Source of the DNA: Alphaproteobacteria bacterium | GTDB taxonomy: Bacteria; Pseudomonadota; Alphaproteobacteria; Micavibrionales; Micavibrionaceae | Assembly (NCBI GenBank): GCA_021775955.1 | Contig: JAJFGU010000025.1 | Coordinates: 1-47,051 of the forward strand | DNA: 47,051 bases | Reading direction: 5' to 3' | In this document: piece after piece, positions 46,149 to 47,051 of the stretch | Position numbering within the stretch: position 1 is the stretch's first letter | Layout of the letters: every line of letters begins with the position of its first letter | Notes under the pieces: model-generated | Seen by the model: only the letters and a program-made list of their open reading frames with translations | The model's database searches: none | What the model was told of the DNA's origin: nothing | Translations under genes and position numbers: made by a program

Positions 46149-46268
46149 AATGCCACCATGCAGGCTGCAAGGAAGAGGCGGTCATGATTGAAGCCACTGG
46201 TTGGATCAAAGAAAGGGAAACGGCTCGTTGCTGATCGCGTATTTGAAGTTATGAGAGGAAAAACATGA
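46145..46268 (+). pseudogene. Broken MKC-family member H
   Basis: ATG 46145 reads MKCHHAGCKEEAVMIEATGW, then IKERETARC and a stop at 46232-46234 (29 residues), losing the C-x2-H part. In another frame the downstream bases encode KGKRLVADRVFEVMRGKT and stop at 46266-46268, overlapping the next ATG at 46265. This matches the family tail and coupling. A deletion of roughly 60 bases with frame change between the two halves, near 46215, explains both. The 29-residue product may still be made. Confidence 0.65.
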
Positions 46269-46471
46269 GTTTACTGTGGAAACTGATTGATAAGTTCGGG
46301 AATAAGCATCGCTTTAGCCTAGCTGTGCATAAGCCCAATGCGTTGATTGAGTCGTGGGTGAAGAAGGACTTTATCCCGGAGCGGAATGCGTTGACGGTGG
46401 AGCGCCTGGGCGTGGGTGTAACCTGCAAGCAGGTGTGTGAGGAGGCTGAGCGGGTGCGGGAGGAGAAATGA
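46265..46471 (+). CDS. Hypothetical protein inside the MKC array, 68 aa
   Basis: GAGAGGAAAAAC precedes ATG 46265, which overlaps the stop of the broken member's tail frame. Sequence MSLLWKLIDKFGNKHRFSLA, then VERLGVGVTCKQVCEEAERV. It lacks the MKC motif and is not a clear paralog. A short C-x3-C is present. It ends with ATGA into the last array member. Confidence 0.6.
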   Translation: MSLLWKLIDKFGNKHRFSLAVHKPNALIESWVKKDFIPERNALTVERLGVGVTCKQVCEEAERVREEK

Positions 46472-46662
46472 GGTGCTGCTTGGCTGCCTGCTCAAATGAG
46501 GCGGTTCTGATACGCACGAATGGAGTTGCCCCAGTCTGCCGGCTGCACGCCATTGGTGGCTACTACAGCCAAAGGCTCGTCCCTATTACCTCCAAGGCCG
46601 GCAGGAAAGCGGTGGCTCTGCGCACGGCACGGGCTATGGGGGTGCTCAGTGATGCTCAGTGA
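46468..46662 (+). CDS. MKC-family mini zinc protein I, 64 aa
   Basis: Starts MRCCLAACSNEAVLIRTNGV, then PVCRLHAIGG, then SKAGRKAVALRTARAMGV-LS. The Cys/His set and tail are complete. Its last codons fall in the 10-bp tandem repeat beginning at 46641, which may have changed the C-terminus (LSDAQ). It is the last gene before the control region of the first gene. Confidence 0.72.
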   Translation: MRCCLAACSNEAVLIRTNGVAPVCRLHAIGGYYSQRLVPITSKAGRKAVALRTARAMGVLSDAQ

Positions 46663-46679
46663 TGCTCAGTGATGCTCGT
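46641..46679 (+). repeat. Tandem 10-bp repeat GATGCTCAGT
   Basis: About 3.8 direct copies: GGTGCTCAGT, GATGCTCAGT twice, then GATGCTCGTA. The 10-bp period places copies on one helical face. The repeat overlaps the end of the last array gene. It is followed by the palindrome AGCATATGCT. Confidence 0.75.
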
Positions 46680-46793
46680 AGCATGCCCGGAGCATATGCT
46701 AAATCTGATTCAAGCATTGCTCGTTAGCGTTGTTAGCATTTACGGTGTTTACGGGGCGCTAACACCCCGGAGAGCCTTTGTATATGCAGCGGT

Positions 46794-46829
46794 TGTAGCA
46801 TTGTGTAGCCAAGTGTAGCGGGATGTAGC
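46794..46829 (+). repeat. Four TGTAGC sites at exact 10-bp spacing
   Basis: TGTAGC occurs at 46794, 46804, 46814 and 46824. The invariant 10-bp step and single orientation point to cooperative binding along one helix face. The ribbon-helix-helix protein encoded immediately downstream is the simplest candidate ligand. Confidence 0.7.
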
Positions 46830-46848
46830 CGGCAAGGAGGAAATAGGC

Positions 46849-46877
46849 TTGCAATGACGCTCGGGATGCCCTAATGT
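46849..46877 (+). promoter_or_regulatory. Weak rightward promoter candidate for the first gene
   Basis: TTGCAA at 46849-46854, a 17-base spacer, then TAATGT at 46872-46877. Matches to consensus are four and three of six, so it may need activation. It lies 34 bases before the ATG at 46912 and next to the TGTAGC sites. Confidence 0.35.
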
Positions 46878-46910
46878 AACATCTTCATACGACACAGCAA
46901 GGCATTCAGA

Positions 46911-47051
46911 CATGACCAAGGAACAGCCCCCAAAAAAGAAAAATCGGCGCGTGATGATGTTGTGGGACGAGGAGCTATTCAGGAAGGTCAAGGAAGCCTC
47001 TGACGCCAATTATATTTCGGTATCGGAATTTTCAAGAAGGGCTGCTCAGGG
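46911..47051. repeat. Right copy of the 141-bp contig overlap
   Basis: Identical to 1-141. It contains the start of the ribbon-helix-helix gene (ATG 46912) cut off at the window end, so it is not an extra gene. It supports circularity of the 46,910-bp genome. Confidence 0.9.

Larger units (their letters stand above)
46663..46911. other. Control region upstream of the first gene
   Basis: A gap of about 250 bp packed with short repeats: the 10-bp tandem repeats, AGCATATGCT, two GTTAGC 9 bp apart plus an inverted copy GCTAAC, two TTTACGG 9 bp apart, GGTGTT/AACACC, and four TGTAGC. AAGGAGG at 46834-46840 is a strong site with no gene beyond a six-codon ATG frame (46853-46873). A weak promoter, TTGCAA (46849), 17 bp, TAATGT (46872), may serve the first gene. 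Confidence 0.55.

Noticed and set aside
46641-46679. CRISPR-like array
   Set aside because: Units are only 10 bp with no spacers; this is a simple tandem repeat.

Overview
The window reads as the complete genome of a tailed double-stranded DNA bacteriophage, probably a podovirus infecting a Gram-negative bacterium. The first 141 bases (1-141) recur exactly as the last 141 (46911-47051). The contig is therefore a closed circle of 46,910 bp opened inside the first gene, and the overlap length suggests an assembler k-mer rather than a viral terminal repeat. A portal, large terminase, Mu gpT-like capsid protein, adaptor, beta-propeller tail protein, two very large internal-virion-type proteins and the lack of any tape-measure or sheath gene support short-tailed morphology. 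Sec-type signal peptides and a lipoprotein support a Gram-negative host. No integrase, tRNA, DNA polymerase or CRISPR array was seen.

Layout. (1) 2-6556, rightward: a ribbon-helix-helix protein, an O-like replication protein, a helicase-loader-like protein, a DUF1064 nuclease, many small translationally coupled genes, then a lysis block (three-helix holin candidate, single-pass coiled-coil membrane protein, M15-type peptidase, alpha/beta hydrolase). (2) 6531-33657, rightward: packaging (terS, a sulfotransferase-like cargo gene, terL with a zinc ribbon), portal, a promoter at 13130, scaffold-like protein, major capsid protein, beta-helix and concanavalin-like virion proteins, adaptor, beta-propeller protein, fibre-type proteins, a GNAT protein, an S74-terminated protein and two large internal proteins. 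(3) 39803-33654, leftward from a near-consensus sigma70 promoter (TTGACA, 17 bp, TATATT): zinc-ribbon proteins, a TrfB/KorA-like regulator, a Cas4/RecB-like nuclease, RecT, an SbcC/RecF-like ATPase and SSB. (4) 43912-40005, leftward: a 46-residue membrane protein, a MoxR AAA+ ATPase, a DUF3150 protein, a DUF2201/VWA protein and three small genes. (5) 43913-44711: non-coding, with two perfect DnaA boxes, two 14-bp iterons 21 bp apart and an AT-rich block, the best origin candidate. (6) 44712-46662, rightward: a tandem array of paralogous 59-70 residue cysteine-rich proteins starting M-K/R-C, nearly all joined by ATGA or GTGA overlaps, including one broken copy. (7) 46641-46911: phased short repeats upstream of the first gene.

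How it fits together. The phage probably replicates from the 44.3 kb region using host DnaA plus its own O-like and loader-like proteins. It recombines with a RecT/nuclease/SSB set. The two least explained modules are the paralogous mini zinc-protein array, which has a further member at the head of the leftward recombination operon and shares an unusual near-leaderless promoter with it, and the MoxR/DUF3150/VWA operon. These two flank the candidate origin and are the best candidates for undescribed host-takeover or counter-defence functions. All functional calls come from reading motifs, not from database searches.
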